Numbered from the stretch's first letter, positions 38,639 through 49,399 are shown. The stretch: DNA of 64,000 bases from Drosophila persimilis (GCF_003286085.1 NW_020825346.1:434001-498000), one strand, 5' to 3'. Translations and numbers: made by a program. The notes: generated by a model not told the origin, from the sequence alone.

Positions 38639-39852
38639 TTAGAGGTGGCTTAAAAGCAATTTGAGGCAGAGGAGGCCTGGCAGCAGGATGCTAAGGGCTC
38701 CTGCAAGGGCCGCCATGGCACCATCGCCATCTCCATCTGCATTGTCATCACCACTTCCTTCACCGCTTCCCTCGCCACTTCCATCACCAGGTTCCTCACC
38801 GCTTCCTTCACCACCACTTCCCTCGCCACTACCCACATCCCCATCGATCTGCTCCAGGATCCAGTCGTAGTAGTAGGAGACCTCCGTGTAAACGCCCGGA
38901 AGATTTGGCTGGGCACAGCCCATGCCCCAGGATACAATGCCGGCCAGCTGGCTGCGGCAGACCAGGGGACCCCCGGAATCGCCACTGCAGGCGTCACGCT
39001 CCCCCTCCGCCAGGTAGCCGGCACACACCATGCCGGGCTTGATAAGTTCGCCCAGCTCGCTGTCGTTGATGCACACCTCTTCACTGATCATGGGCACGTC
39101 GACGGTCATGAGGTAGTCGGAGCTGTAACCCGCCTCCGTGGTGCCCCAGCCCGTCACCTGGCAGACGGTGTCCGCTGGCACTGCGATGGATGCGAGATCG
39201 ATGGGCCGAATGGTGGGATGATTGCTCGGCACGGAGTCGTTCAGCCGGAGCAGGGCAATGTCCTTGTCGTAGGTGCTGAGATCGAACTTGTCCACCTGCA
39301 GGATGAGCAGATCAATCTCGAAGGTCAGCGAGTTGGTGCGGTTGAAGCGGTCCACGTTGCCCATGACCACGATGAGCTCCTCCTTGGCCAAGAATGTGCC
39401 GTCGTAGATATACTGACTGCACAAAAAAGAAAAACAAGACACGTCGTTTAGGATCGCCGATTGGCGTGGGGTGGGGGGGTGTTGGAAAGAGTCACTCACT
39501 CCACAAAGCAATGGGCTGCTGTGAGCACCCAGTTGCTGCGGATCAAGGATCCCCCACAGATGTGACCCGTGCCAAAGTAGTAGCCATCGTTGAGGGCCCT
39601 CCTGATGCCCACCTGATGCCTGGTGGCCTCCATTGTGGCCAAAGTTCCATTGATAATCCTACCCGGATCCACATCGAAGCGAGGACGAATCGCTCTTTCC
39701 TCGAAAGCAGCTGGCACCGAGGCACCTGGAGGATTAGTTTCATGTTAGTGTGGAGTGCGGGAGGTGTGTCGATTGAGCGAACCATACAGGGCCCAGGGCA
39801 GCAGGCAGATAATTGCCAATGTCGCCCAGAGCTGTCCCGATCTCTGAACCAT
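38639..39852 (-). CDS. Trypsin-like serine protease C, Gly/Ser/Glu stalk and hydrophobic tail
   Basis: Three exons: 39852-39783, 39725-39500, 39416-38639; 1074 nt, 357 aa, TAA stop; phases 1 and 2 agree. The first donor is GTTCGC, weak but needed. Signal peptide about 1-23 ([20 protein letters not shown]). Activation-like site GRIINGT (IINGT rather than IVGG). The triad is intact: LTAAHC (His about 95), [20 protein letters not shown]. The Asp six residues before the Ser (Asp189) predicts cleavage after Lys/Arg. After the domain comes an acidic repeat linker ([17 protein letters not shown]) and then [20 protein letters not shown], a C-terminal hydrophobic tail fitting a GPI signal or membrane anchor. 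Probably a surface-tethered trypsin. Closest in layout to homologue B. Confidence 0.9.
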
Positions 39853-41132
39853 TTTTGCGATGTTAGCTGCCCGACGTGGCAATCCAAACTAATGGATGGG
39901 CATGGGCCTGGGGCATGGGACACGGACCAGGGCGGAAACGCAGCCGAACCCGAACAGAAACAGCGGATCGGATTGGAGCCGATCGACACGATGATAGACC
40001 ATCGATAGGCCAAATGATATCTGCACCAAATAAATCTGGTACTACTACTACTACTGCATGAGCATCATAATCTAATCAACCCTTCGGCGGGGCCAGGCCA
40101 GAGCGGAGCGGTGCACATTCAGTAGTCATCGTTCAAGTCCAAAGACATTCCATTCCCATCCGGGCCACAACTGACTGGCAAAACTTCCTCCTCCGTCCTC
40201 CAGTGCTGTTTGGAGCTGACTTGAGTGCTACCGGTACTTTGGATTTTCCGTAGCGCAATCTTTGGGCTTACCCCAGATTTATGACACTCTTCAAAGTGGG
40301 AAAATTACAATGCGATTCTTAATAAAGCGTCTCAAATCCGTTCCGATTTATAAATTCCAACCGAAAAACTCATTTTCTGCAGGTAAAGTTTTCAGGAAGT
40401 GGTTACCATCGCATCTACCTCTCTAAATTTATCAAAAGTGTTGTCCATTTTTTCAATTAAAACCTCCACATTTAATTGTGTGCCATGTACTCGTGTAGGC
40501 AAAATAAATTATTAACCTTTACGTAACTGGGCAAATAAACAATTTACTATATTCAGAAAATCAATAACAACAAATATATACTAAAGATATTGAGGAGAGG
40601 TTCGGGGTGACGTGACAGCAAAGGAAACGGCGGTATTCGGTAAACCAGAAAAAGTTTGGTACTGGCTGTATATTATGAGATAATTATTGTTTGATTTGGC
40701 ATATCATTAGATAACATATAAACTGAATGCCGTTATCCGGAAAGAATATTATAGACATGTATATCCAAAACCGCGATTGTCAATATCTCAAAACGATGTC
40801 TACCTTGATAGCTTCCGATAGGCTTTAGAGGTCTATCGTCTAATGGACAATTGCTCGGTCGTTGATCTTCGATGTTTATGAGGTCAAGTGTGTTTGTATA
40901 AAGCACAGTGCACCACTCCCAGTCCTTGTGGGTGATTATAAATGGTTATTGTGTCACCCTTTAGTCATTCGGCAATTCGATTACTGTATCTGTATCTGTT
41001 CGTGTACGTCAGTGGTTGGGCAATCTACACATACATATACATAAGTGCTGGAGGTGATTGAGTGTTCTGCACAGGTGCCTTGCCCTCGGGCATGATTAGA
41101 TTAACAAATGACAGAATAGACAAGCTGGATGA
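39853..41132. other. Intergenic region between proteases C and D
   Basis: No supported gene. Contains TACTAC repeats at about 40041-40055 and AT-rich sequence. A plus-strand frame at 39394-40008 is antisense to protease C and is a shadow. A poly(A) hexamer for protease D (TTTATT) lies at 41134-41139. Confidence 0.45.
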
Positions 41133-41179
41133 TTTTATTATTGGTGTCCAACATCCCCATATTTCGGCCATCACCCACA

Positions 41180-42315
41180 TCAGCCCCCGCTGAGAGCGAT
41201 AAGCAGAAATGCCAAGGCCAGCCACCAGGTCCGTTGGGGACTAGTGGCCAGCCGGCGGCCATCGGCGGAATCCATCACCAAGTATTTTGAGTAGTCGAGC
41301 GTGGCGTTCATCGATCGGATCCAATCCACGAAATACGATACATTCGTATAGACTCCGGGGAAGCCGGGATCCGCACAGCCCACGCCCCAGGAGATAATGC
41401 CAGCCAGCTGGCCATCGCATATAAGGGGGCCGCCGGAGTCACCTTGACAGGCGTCGATGCCGCCCTGCATGAAGCCGGCGCACAGCTGGGACATCGGCAG
41501 CAAGTAGATGGCCCTGCATAGGCTCGGGTTCAGGATGGGTACCGGCGCCTGCTGCAGCGACCCCGATTTGCCCACCTTCGGAGAGATTTTCGCAGCTGAA
41601 TGAGGAAGCGGAAAATGGCGAATATGCATGCGAACGTACCACTGTGACCTTACCCCAGCCGTTGATCAGGCAGGTGGTGCCCTCGCGCTGCGCCTTGGTG
41701 GCCAGCGGAATGGCTCGTACGGTCTTCGACGACCACGATACGTAGCCGTTCAGGAAGATCAGGGCGATGTCGTTCTCCAGCGTGGTGGCATTGTAGTCGC
41801 TGTGACCGATGATCTGTTGCACCAGGTACTCCTTGGTGTTCCTGTCGGCTTGGTCGATTTGTGTGCTGCCCGCCACTACCACGAACAGCTTCGGCCCGTA
41901 AAACCTCACCGGATTGTACGAGTTGTTTCTATGATGGATGGAAGGTATGGTGAGACTGATACTCTGGCACTCGGTCTGGAGGTTGTACCCACACGGCAAA
42001 GCAGTGGGCCGCCGAGCAGACCACCCGCTGCGAGATCAAGGCCCCACCACAGATGAGGCCCAGTCCGTAGGTCCTTTCGTGCATGGACCGCCGACGCACC
42101 GACACCTGGAACGGGACCTGTGCGATCGTTATCGAGTAGCCGCCTACCACCTTCGGTAGGATCACGAACTTGCCTGCGTCGGAGGGCTCGTTGTGTGGTG
42201 AGGAGGTGTGGCCAGTGCTCAGGGAGAGGAATGGGAACTCAAGATGCCCGTTGGCCACCAATGTCCACGATAGAAGCATCTGAAAGAGCACCTGCAGCTG
42301 CCAAGGTATGTCCAT
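41180..42315 (-). CDS. Trypsin-like serine protease D, hydrophobic C-terminal tail
   Basis: Three exons: 42315-41993, 41928-41654, 41595-41180; about 337 aa, TGA stop. The first donor is GTGGGT. The second junction is uncertain. GTAAGG...CAG is canonical and 58 nt long but changes the conserved GWG to GWA. GTGGTA (exon ending 41643) with an AAG acceptor (exon starting 41575) would give [16 protein letters not shown], a better protein. Signal peptide [17 protein letters not shown]; activation-like KVVGGYS; triad CSAAHC (His about 104), [21 protein letters not shown] with Asp189, so trypsin specificity is expected. The tail [16 protein letters not shown] ends the protein and suggests a GPI signal. 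Very similar to protease E in NDIAL-F-NGYV and in the CAG...[13 protein letters not shown] block. Confidence 0.87.
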
Positions 42316-42442
42316 CTCCAACGAGATCGTAGCAATTCCATACAAATCCTCACCGCACTTTTTCTTAGCTCAGCTTTTTAACTCAAAAATAGACAAAAAT
42401 TTGTTTCAAGCTGCCCGGCAGCTGACAGATGACTCGATGTTA

Positions 42443-42472
42443 TATCGATAGGCACCCAACGACATATCGATA
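42443..42472. promoter_or_regulatory. Pair of TATCGATA elements (DRE / BEAF-type)
   Basis: TATCGATA occurs at 42443-42450 and again at 42465-42472, 22 bp apart, 130-160 bp upstream of the protease D ATG and beyond the protease E stop. This palindrome is the DREF site and contains CGATA, the BEAF-32 core. It may be the protease D promoter or a boundary between tandem genes. Confidence 0.55.
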
Positions 42473-42626
42473 TTCAGCAGCGTGAAGTGAGCTGCGCTCG
42501 CACTTAAAATTCCGGCGCCAAGCCCCCCTGCCTGTTAAGTAAATTCATTTATTTTATTTGCTACATAAATAACACTATTTAAAATCGTGATAGTCCTACA
42601 GGCAGATCCTCTTCCTCCCAGTCACG

Positions 42627-44378
42627 TTACCCCCTAATCCGCAGTGATCCAGCGGCGGCTGCAAAGATGCCGGACAGCAGCACAAAGCCGAGCCGCCCTC
42701 CGCTACGTCCGTCCGCGCCATTGCGGTAGATCGTGTAATTGAGCGAGCTATTCTGCTGGACAATCCAATCGTGGAAATAGGACACATTGGTGTAGACGCC
42801 GGGTACATTGGGCTTGCCACAGCCATCCCCATAGGAGACGAGACCGGACAGCCGATTGTTGCACATGAGCGGTCCACCAGAGTCGCCCTGGCAGGCATCA
42901 AAGCCGCCGGTCGTGTAGCCGGCGCAGATCTGTGATCTCGGCACGTACGGGGGATAGGCCAAGTAGCAGTTTGGATAACTGACCGTCGGCACCGTGGCCG
43001 TCTGCAGCGTATTACTGCTGGAGCCGCCCTGCAATTAAAGATTCGGATAATGAAAGATGTACGAAACTCGGTGATGACAACGTCAACCCACAGAGATGAG
43101 AACTCCCCAGCCGGTGATCACACACGCGGTGGCGACAGCCAGGGACTGATCGTTAAGGGTCAGAGCCCTCGCTGTCGGCCACGTCCAGGGAACGTAGCCA
43201 TTGATGAACATCAGCGCAATGTCGTTGGTCAGCGTCCCGTGGTCGTAGCTGCTGTGGACGATCAGCTGCTGCAAGTAATACACCAGTGTCTCATTCGTTT
43301 TGGTTCCCAGATAGGTGGTGCCCAAGACCAGCACGTACTCGCCGGCCGCTCGATATTGTTTCGTGTCTGAGCTGCAATCAGGAGGAAAAACTAACCATTA
43401 AAAGCTGTACGCCAGCTGGAAGGGAAGGTCCAACCCTACTTGTAGCAACAGTGGGCGGCCGTGGCCACCAAGCGCTGGGAGATGAGCACGCCGCCACACA
43501 TATGACCCGAACCGAACTTGCGTTTATCCCTGGACGTCAGACGCACTGAGACCTGGTACGGGGCTGCTTTAATGTCGATGGCCGTTCCACCCACAATCTT
43601 TGGCTGCAGCATCTGGGTGGTGGAGTTGCCTGCAAGTGATCACAATCGGAGAATACAATCTTTAAGGCATATAATTGATTATCTGTGGATGAGAACCAAG
43701 TCCATCTGGGTATCCATTGGTGCTGTAACCTGCCATAATTTTCCATCCATCAAAGCTATTACATTGTATTAATTGATATGGAATATATGTAGTACTCAAG
43801 AGCCTTGGAAATTGTGGGACTGTAGGATATTTTGGTTAATTTTTCTTTTTTTCTGTTATTAAGCATTGTTTTTAAGAAGGTTAATTTTCTTCTTAATAAA
43901 TGAATTTAAAAACAAATAATTTCCTGTTTTTGCGGGGACTCCCTTTAGTAATCTACAAGCTACAATTTTTGCTAGGTTGGGCAAATGGTTGATCGATGTG
44001 GTATATACTATATTACCCGTAACTAAGTACTGAACTTATGATAATACTCATGCACTCAAGGATAGAAAGGTATTCTATTATCTATCCCTATTCGACAGTG
44101 GAGAGCGCAATCCAACGGGATTTGATATCATATATTTTATAAAATTATATACCAAATGCACATTTATTTTGCCACACACATTTTGCTATTATTTTTGAAT
44201 GTTCCTAACGCACATTCATCAAACACAGCACTCATCAATGGAGACCAAATACCGAGCCAACTATCATTGTATGATAAGGAAAAAAACTCCGTGACTCACT
44301 TTCAGTGGAGGCAACTGTGGGGCCAAGAAGCGTTATCACCGCCACTAAGGCACCGAACCACAAGGGATGCATATGCAT
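42627..44378 (-). CDS. Trypsin-like serine protease E, hydrophobic C-terminal tail
   Basis: Four exons: 44378-44300, 43629-43440, 43371-43092, 43028-42627; 951 nt, 316 aa, TAA stop; phases 1, 2 and 0 agree. Signal peptide from the first ATG of [19 protein letters not shown]. Activation-like [27 protein letters not shown] (His about 86); [27 protein letters not shown] with Asp189. A complete triad, so an active trypsin-type enzyme is expected. The tail [17 protein letters not shown], followed by SLRIRG, is hydrophobic and could be a weak membrane or GPI signal. The third intron begins with GTGGGT, as in the first intron of gene D; the intron after CC-Y is shared by the whole cluster. It is the 5'-most intact member; a decayed sixth copy lies about 0.5 kb beyond. 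Confidence 0.88.
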
Positions 44379-44814
44379 TCCTCTTACAAAACGACAACAA
44401 CAACAACAAATAACAAAAAAAAAAACAATAAAATAACAATGTCTAGAAGTGACAGAGAGAGATCGTGCCCCGATGCAGAACCGGAGAAAGTTTTAATTTA
44501 ACCGCAATTATCGACCGAATTTCGTGAATCGAGCCACTGCAATGAGCTCCGCGGGGCCGGACCCGGCAAGGCTAGTTCGAAATCAGACGATATTGCTTTA
44601 TATGGGAGTACCTAGCAATATGAGTATAGTGGAACCAATGGGTGAGCAGTCGGTGGTGGGGCGGTGGTACTTTATCTTATCACAAACTGTGCGTAAATTG
44701 AATGTTGCCAAAGCCGAAGCACCCCATCGACAACCGCTCGATCGGGTATCATAAACAAATGCCAGCCAAAATCAGAGCAAAATTCTCATTTGATTTCGAC
44801 GGCACCAACATACT

Positions 44815-45304
44815 GTACCCACTTCGACTTGTACACAGCCCCTCCAAACACCACTTGCCAGTTGGAGCACTCCGCGGAAGACATTCCTGTAGATCCCCGG
44901 ATAGACCAGTTGCACTCAGAGGTCGGGCCATGCCATGGAGGTTAGAAACATTTCCAAGAGCTTAGCAATCCCAAATGGCGTAGTGACGAATCGTTTATGG
45001 ATGAGTAAGATTGGGTTTTTGCCAGCCACTAGGGAGAAGCCATAATGGTTATGGCTCGTTTGCGATCGGCTGGAGGCGATAAAAGTTCTTATACAGAGAA
45101 GAGAATTCAAATGAATATGGTTCCATAAAGCTATATATTATAAATTACCTGGCATACAGACGACACACCATCTGTTGTGGCCGACAGCCCACCACAGATA
45201 CAGATACAGATATATGGTATATGGTATATAGCTCCAAGCTGACACTCTTCAGGCGCACAAAGAATTGGTACGGGCTACCCGATGGGCTGTGAATGGACGA
45301 TAGT
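44815..45304 (-). pseudogene. Decayed sixth serine protease copy
   Basis: On the minus strand trypsin landmarks occur in the right order but in different frames. TIVHSQPI then SPYQFFVRLKSV (about 45304-45245; compare IVGGTAI and PYQVSVRL in protease E). CGGLSATTDGVSSVC (about 45200-45155) at the position of CGG...AAHC, followed by GTAATT. GFSLVAGKNPILLIHKRF (about 45045-44995; compare VVVAGSTQ in D). Then LVYPGIYRNVFRG (about 44915-44875; compare GVYTNVSYF). No GDSGG block is found between the last two, so that part is deleted. Collinearity, and position directly beside the intact array, make chance unlikely; each match alone is weak. Confidence 0.5.
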
Positions 45305-45539
45305 ACTTGTGTTTCAAGTAGATATATGTATAGATTAAAAGATTCAATTGATTTCGCGTGTAAAACATGCCTCGGAGTATGGAGAGGCAGCTCTCCATGT
45401 CTTCCAACGAATTCAAGACTGAATCTGAACCATGCAGCCCATACTACTGGAAGAGGAGGTGGGGAATCTGTGATATCAATTACTTTGTAGGGCCAATAGA
45501 ATACCATGGTAATGCGGTAATGCCACTGCAACAGGAAGA

Positions 45540-46110
45540 TCGATAGCTTATTTACATTTTCTGCAGCTCTGGAAAGGGTAGATGCACGTTCCTTCCTCCT
45601 TTTGTTCAGAATTTTCCAGAAAAGTCTCCTGCTCCAAGTTTGCTGCTTCCTTCTTTATGTCTTGTCCTTTTACAACAACAAATCATCTGCGATCTCCTCC
45701 TGGATGCTTTGGAACTCAATTGGTCCTTTGGCACGACGTCGTCGCACCTTACGTTCAATATGATATTTGGTGCCTTTCGCTTCCTGAAATCAATAAAGCT
45801 TATGAATTAACTCCGGAACGAGTTAAATGCGTAGGAAACGCACCTGTTGAATGAGAAGCTGAATCAGACCCTTTCGATGCTTCGACCACTGGTACAAATT
45901 TTAAGGAAGAATCTTGAACATCATATGCATATGTTGTACTTGCTTGAGCATCTTCTTGACAGCAACGTGTCTTTTAGGGGAAAGAGAACTGTTTCACAAA
46001 TATGTACTCTTATTCCCATCAATACATTCATCAAATATGATATGTAACTCTGCTTCAGCTCTTCATCTTTTGCCTGCAGCTGCTTGCGATAAAACAACAA
46101 AAAAAAAACC
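45540..46110 (-). pseudogene. Broken coding relic of an unidentified gene with an intact intron
   Basis: Minus strand: KQLQAKDEELKQSY (about 46095-46050), then in another frame SPKRHVAVKKMLKQVQHM, then after a TAA stop NLYQWSKHRKGLIQLLIQQ. A 60-nt intron follows (GTGCGT...GATTTCAG, 45843-45784), and phase 0 continues as EAKGTKYHIERKVRRRRAKG and PIEFQSIQEEI to TAA at 45670. Beyond that, another frame reads ANLEQETFLENSEQKEEG. Stops and frame changes show decay, although part could belong to a real gene I mis-frame. The spacing Y-x-I-E-x-K...R...KG-x-I-E-F resembles the start of a chromodomain, but the expected KWKG block is missing. Function unknown. Confidence 0.4.
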
Positions 46111-46206
46111 GTCGGCAATCAGCAATGGCGTGGAATGTATTTGGCTCTCTTTTAAGATTTTTATAAATACAATTATTTGAAAAGAGGAAGGGACGATATA
46201 ACAATA

Positions 46207-46214
46207 TATCGATA
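46207..46214 (+). promoter_or_regulatory. DRE-type element TATCGATA
   Basis: A perfect TATCGATA palindrome 79 bp upstream of the small ATG exon at 46293. DRE motifs at this distance are typical of broadly expressed Drosophila promoters. It also lies upstream of the minus-strand relic. Confidence 0.5.
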
Positions 46215-46292
46215 ATATATTAATAGCTGATACTTTTTTTGCGATAAACGGCACTGCGTGCTTTCTGCCCAACGCTGCCACATCATTCCATT

Positions 46293-46315
46293 ATGGTTGA
46301 AAGCTCTTCAACTAG
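46293..46315 (+). CDS. Candidate initial coding exon (MVESSST) of a rightward gene
   Basis: ATTATGG start context, seven codons MVESSST plus AG, then the consensus donor GTAAGC; phase 2. A DRE lies about 80 bp upstream and the intervening sequence has no other ATG. The partner exon is unknown. A CACAG acceptor near 46387 would continue in frame as SWTGPRERDSVGSQ for about 110 codons to a TAA, but the later part of that frame (WFFSCIFFEI) is not protein-like. The true second exon may lie far downstream, past 64 kb. Too short to name. Confidence 0.35.
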
Positions 46316-46412
46316 GTAAGCAACAGCTGTTTAAAAAGCTTTTCTGACGGCCTGGCATCGCATATTTTGGCTCAAAACAAAACACAGCTGGACCGGCCCA
46401 CGCGAACGCGAT

Positions 46413-46837
46413 TCAGTTGGCTCCCAACTGGTCTCCAACTTTTCCCGTCAAGTGCGTCTCCACGTCGGACACGAGAGCGCCGCGTCGGCGGCAAAACCAA
46501 AACCCCAAAACAAAAGAGTTCTGAGAATCCAACCGAAACCGTTCGTTACTTTTTTTGATATTGCTGTACCGTTAACAACTTTTGATAGCAAAAAGCGCGC
46601 GCTGACAAAATGGTTTTTTTCGTGCATTTTTTTTGAGATTCCAACAAAAAGTGAAACAAAAAGAAGAGAAAAACTTGAGGGAAAATGTATGAATGAATCA
46701 ATTTATTCTTAAGTTCTGCTTCCTGTGCAAAAATTTAAAGAATAAAAAGAAATAAAGACAACAACAATAATAACAACAACGAAAAGCAGAAAAAAACAGC
46801 CCAAAAAATACAAAACGCGAAAAGCCATAAAGAAAAG
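46413..46837 (+). other. Candidate 5' untranslated leader exon
   Basis: An initiator match TTCAGTTG (TCAGT at 46413) is followed by about 400 bp of CAA/AAC/AAAG-rich sequence typical of Drosophila leaders, ending AAAAG|GTGAGA at 46837. No DPE is visible at +28. An ATG near 46685 opens only a short frame. Fits a first exon spliced over the long region to the right. Confidence 0.4.
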
Positions 46838-47649
46838 GTGAGAAAACAAATTATTTATTTTGATGTGCTAAAAAATAGAGAGAGAGAGAAAGAGAGACAA
46901 AAAACTGAAAAAACAACCTCAGAAAAGTTTTATTTTTAGCTAAACAAAAATTATGCCTTATTTGTGTTCAACTTCTTTTTTGTTTTCTTCTTTGGTTTAT
47001 TGTTTTGTCTTGTGTGCGTTTTTGTGTGATTTTTGCAAATGTTGTGTCCAATTTTTGGGACTTTTTGTTTGTTTGTTATATCGTTGAAAATAAAACCCCC
47101 CACCAAATTATTACAATAAAAAGTCCCATTGTTCTCAGCAGCGCCCCGGGGTTTCCGGGTTTGTTGACTTTGCCAGCTGCTTTTTTGTTGCGGGGTTTTC
47201 TTTTTCCTCCAATAAATATCATCATGATAAATATAAAAAAAACAAAGACAGAATTGAAAAATACAATTATTTCCCAGAAAATCATTTAATGTTCTTGCAA
47301 CGCACTTTTTATATCCTTTTTTTAATAGAAAAAAAACACAAGCTCAGGACTAATTTTAAAAAATTACAAGCGACAAAAAAATTAATTAATTAAATTCGTT
47401 TGGCCACAGAGAAAAGAAACAGAACAAATAAAAAAGTAATTTACATTTATTTTGTTGTTGTTGTTTGCTGCCATATGTATTTTGTGAGTAAGGTGAGTTG
47501 GTAATTAATTTTGCTGCTGGCCCACAATCACAAATACAAAAAAAAATACCAAAACAAATGGAAAAAAACAGCTCGCAAATAGAAAAACTTTACGAATTTC
47601 CATCCTCTGCACTGGCTATTGTTGTGGTCATGTATGGGTCCACTTTTGG

Positions 47650-47870
47650 GGATTTTTGGATACCCTTACGGGTAGTACTATTCGTTTGATAAAAATGGTT
47701 CGAATATATACAGATTCCATAAAAGACCTTTCGCAACCCAATGGAATATATAAATGCATTATGTACAATGCTTCCATGCTTTTCTCTCAGGATTAATTCA
47801 TTTGTTTTGATATAAGGCTTTTGATATAAGGTTTTAAAAGTGCGCAACACGTTGGGAAGGGAAGGGTATG
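47650..47870. repeat. Candidate dispersed repeat copy
   Basis: GGATACCCTTACGGGTAGTACTATTCG start resembles the TACCCTTGCA ends at 17.2, 57.0 and 59.1 kb; interior AT-rich with duplicated TTGATATAAGG near 47807-47830. Boundaries uncertain. Confidence 0.3.
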
Positions 47871-49399
47871 TCAGCTTCGGATAAGAGGAGAGGTGTTACC
47901 GTTGTTTTTTCTAGGCTTATCTGTGTTTCTCTTTCGGTTTTTTGTGTGCTGCTGTGTCAATTATTAGGGGAAGAGAGAGGCCCATCAGCATTTCCGCCTT
48001 TGGAGCAGAGAGGCGCCGCGTCAAACGCAAAAGCAATTTGCGAATTTACTTTTCTTTTTTGCCGTTTCTTCTCTCTCTACCTCTCTCTCTCCTTCTCTTT
48101 CGCTTCTTTATCATCTCTCAGTGCACTTCATTTTTACAACTTTAATTATATGAGACAAAAACAAAACAAAAAAAAAACAGCAAAGCAACAGCAAAAACAT
48201 GAACAAAAATTAAAATTGCAAATCGCATTTGCCTTTCGCTGCTGCTGCGCTGCTGCTGCGGTGGCTTTTTCTGTTGCTCCTTCTGCTCGATGCCCCGTTC
48301 GTTGCCATTCAGTGCTTAGCCAAGGTATATTACATAAAAGGTGGGACCAGACCCGCACACCGGGTAGCCGAGCCTCTCCTCTCTCATTCTCTCGCGATCT
48401 GTTTGGCTCACACATTCTGATTTCTGAATGAAATTAGAGGCCGTTCTTTTGCATTTGCCTTACCTTCCATCAGATGTGACTAGCCTGTGTTCGCGTTTTG
48501 TTTTTGTCCGCACTTTTATTAGATTTTTTGTTTTCACAGCGACATTCGCCTGCTGCGCCAAACGAGAGGAAGCGCAAGTGAGATAGAGATAGACAGACAG
48601 AGGAGAGTGGGGGCCCCAGGCCAAGTCGCGACGACACCAATCTGTTGGTCGCACCATCGCCAGCAGCAGCAGCAGCAGCATCGATGGGTGCGTGTGTGTT
48701 TGTGTGTGCGTGCCCACATGGGCCTCTCTCTCTCTCCCACAGCTAAATTGCATATTCCTCTCTTCGGCAAAATTTCAAGTTCAATGCCCAAAACAACAGA
48801 AAAAATAGCAACGGGTGTGGGGAGGTGAGGTGAGGGGAGAGCCTAAACAAGAGCAGGTCAGCACGCGTCACAGGTGGAGGTTAAGGCCGTGGGGTAGAGG
48901 GCGTGCTTGCCAGATCGCTTATTTGCTTCACTTGGATATCGTTGGATGGAAATGTTCTCGGAATTATTAAAAATATTGGTATACATACATATATTTTGTA
49001 TGCGATGCAACGCAACTTTTTCTACCGCCATAGCGCGCCTGCCGGTCACTTATTTTTGTGTCATTCGACAAAAACACCAACGAGAAAACAACAGCGGAAA
49101 TAATACAAAAACAAAAACAAAACTACACAAATTCTGACACGAATATTGTTTTCTAAAGCTATGTATTTTGTTATTTATTCTGTATTTTTGCACACTTTGC
49201 GTAATAAATTTAGCCAGCAAATTGTTGTTGTCACAAAAAATATTTTAGTTTAATTTCCATTTGTGTGCAAGTTTTTTTGTTCTTCTTTTTCTTTGTTTTT
49301 TGTCTTACGCAAATTTCCAGTTTGTTTGAACTATTTTTTTGTACTTAATAAGAAAATAAGAAAAGCAATTTGTTTTTTAGCTGGAATGGTGGGGTGGTA

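Noticed and set aside
39394-40008. 204-codon plus frame across protease C
   Set aside because: Antisense to exons 1-2 of protease C; shadow frame.
47868-48431. 187-codon plus frame
   Set aside because: CT/GA-rich low-complexity translation (runs of F, S and L, then K/Q); resembles intronic or leader DNA.
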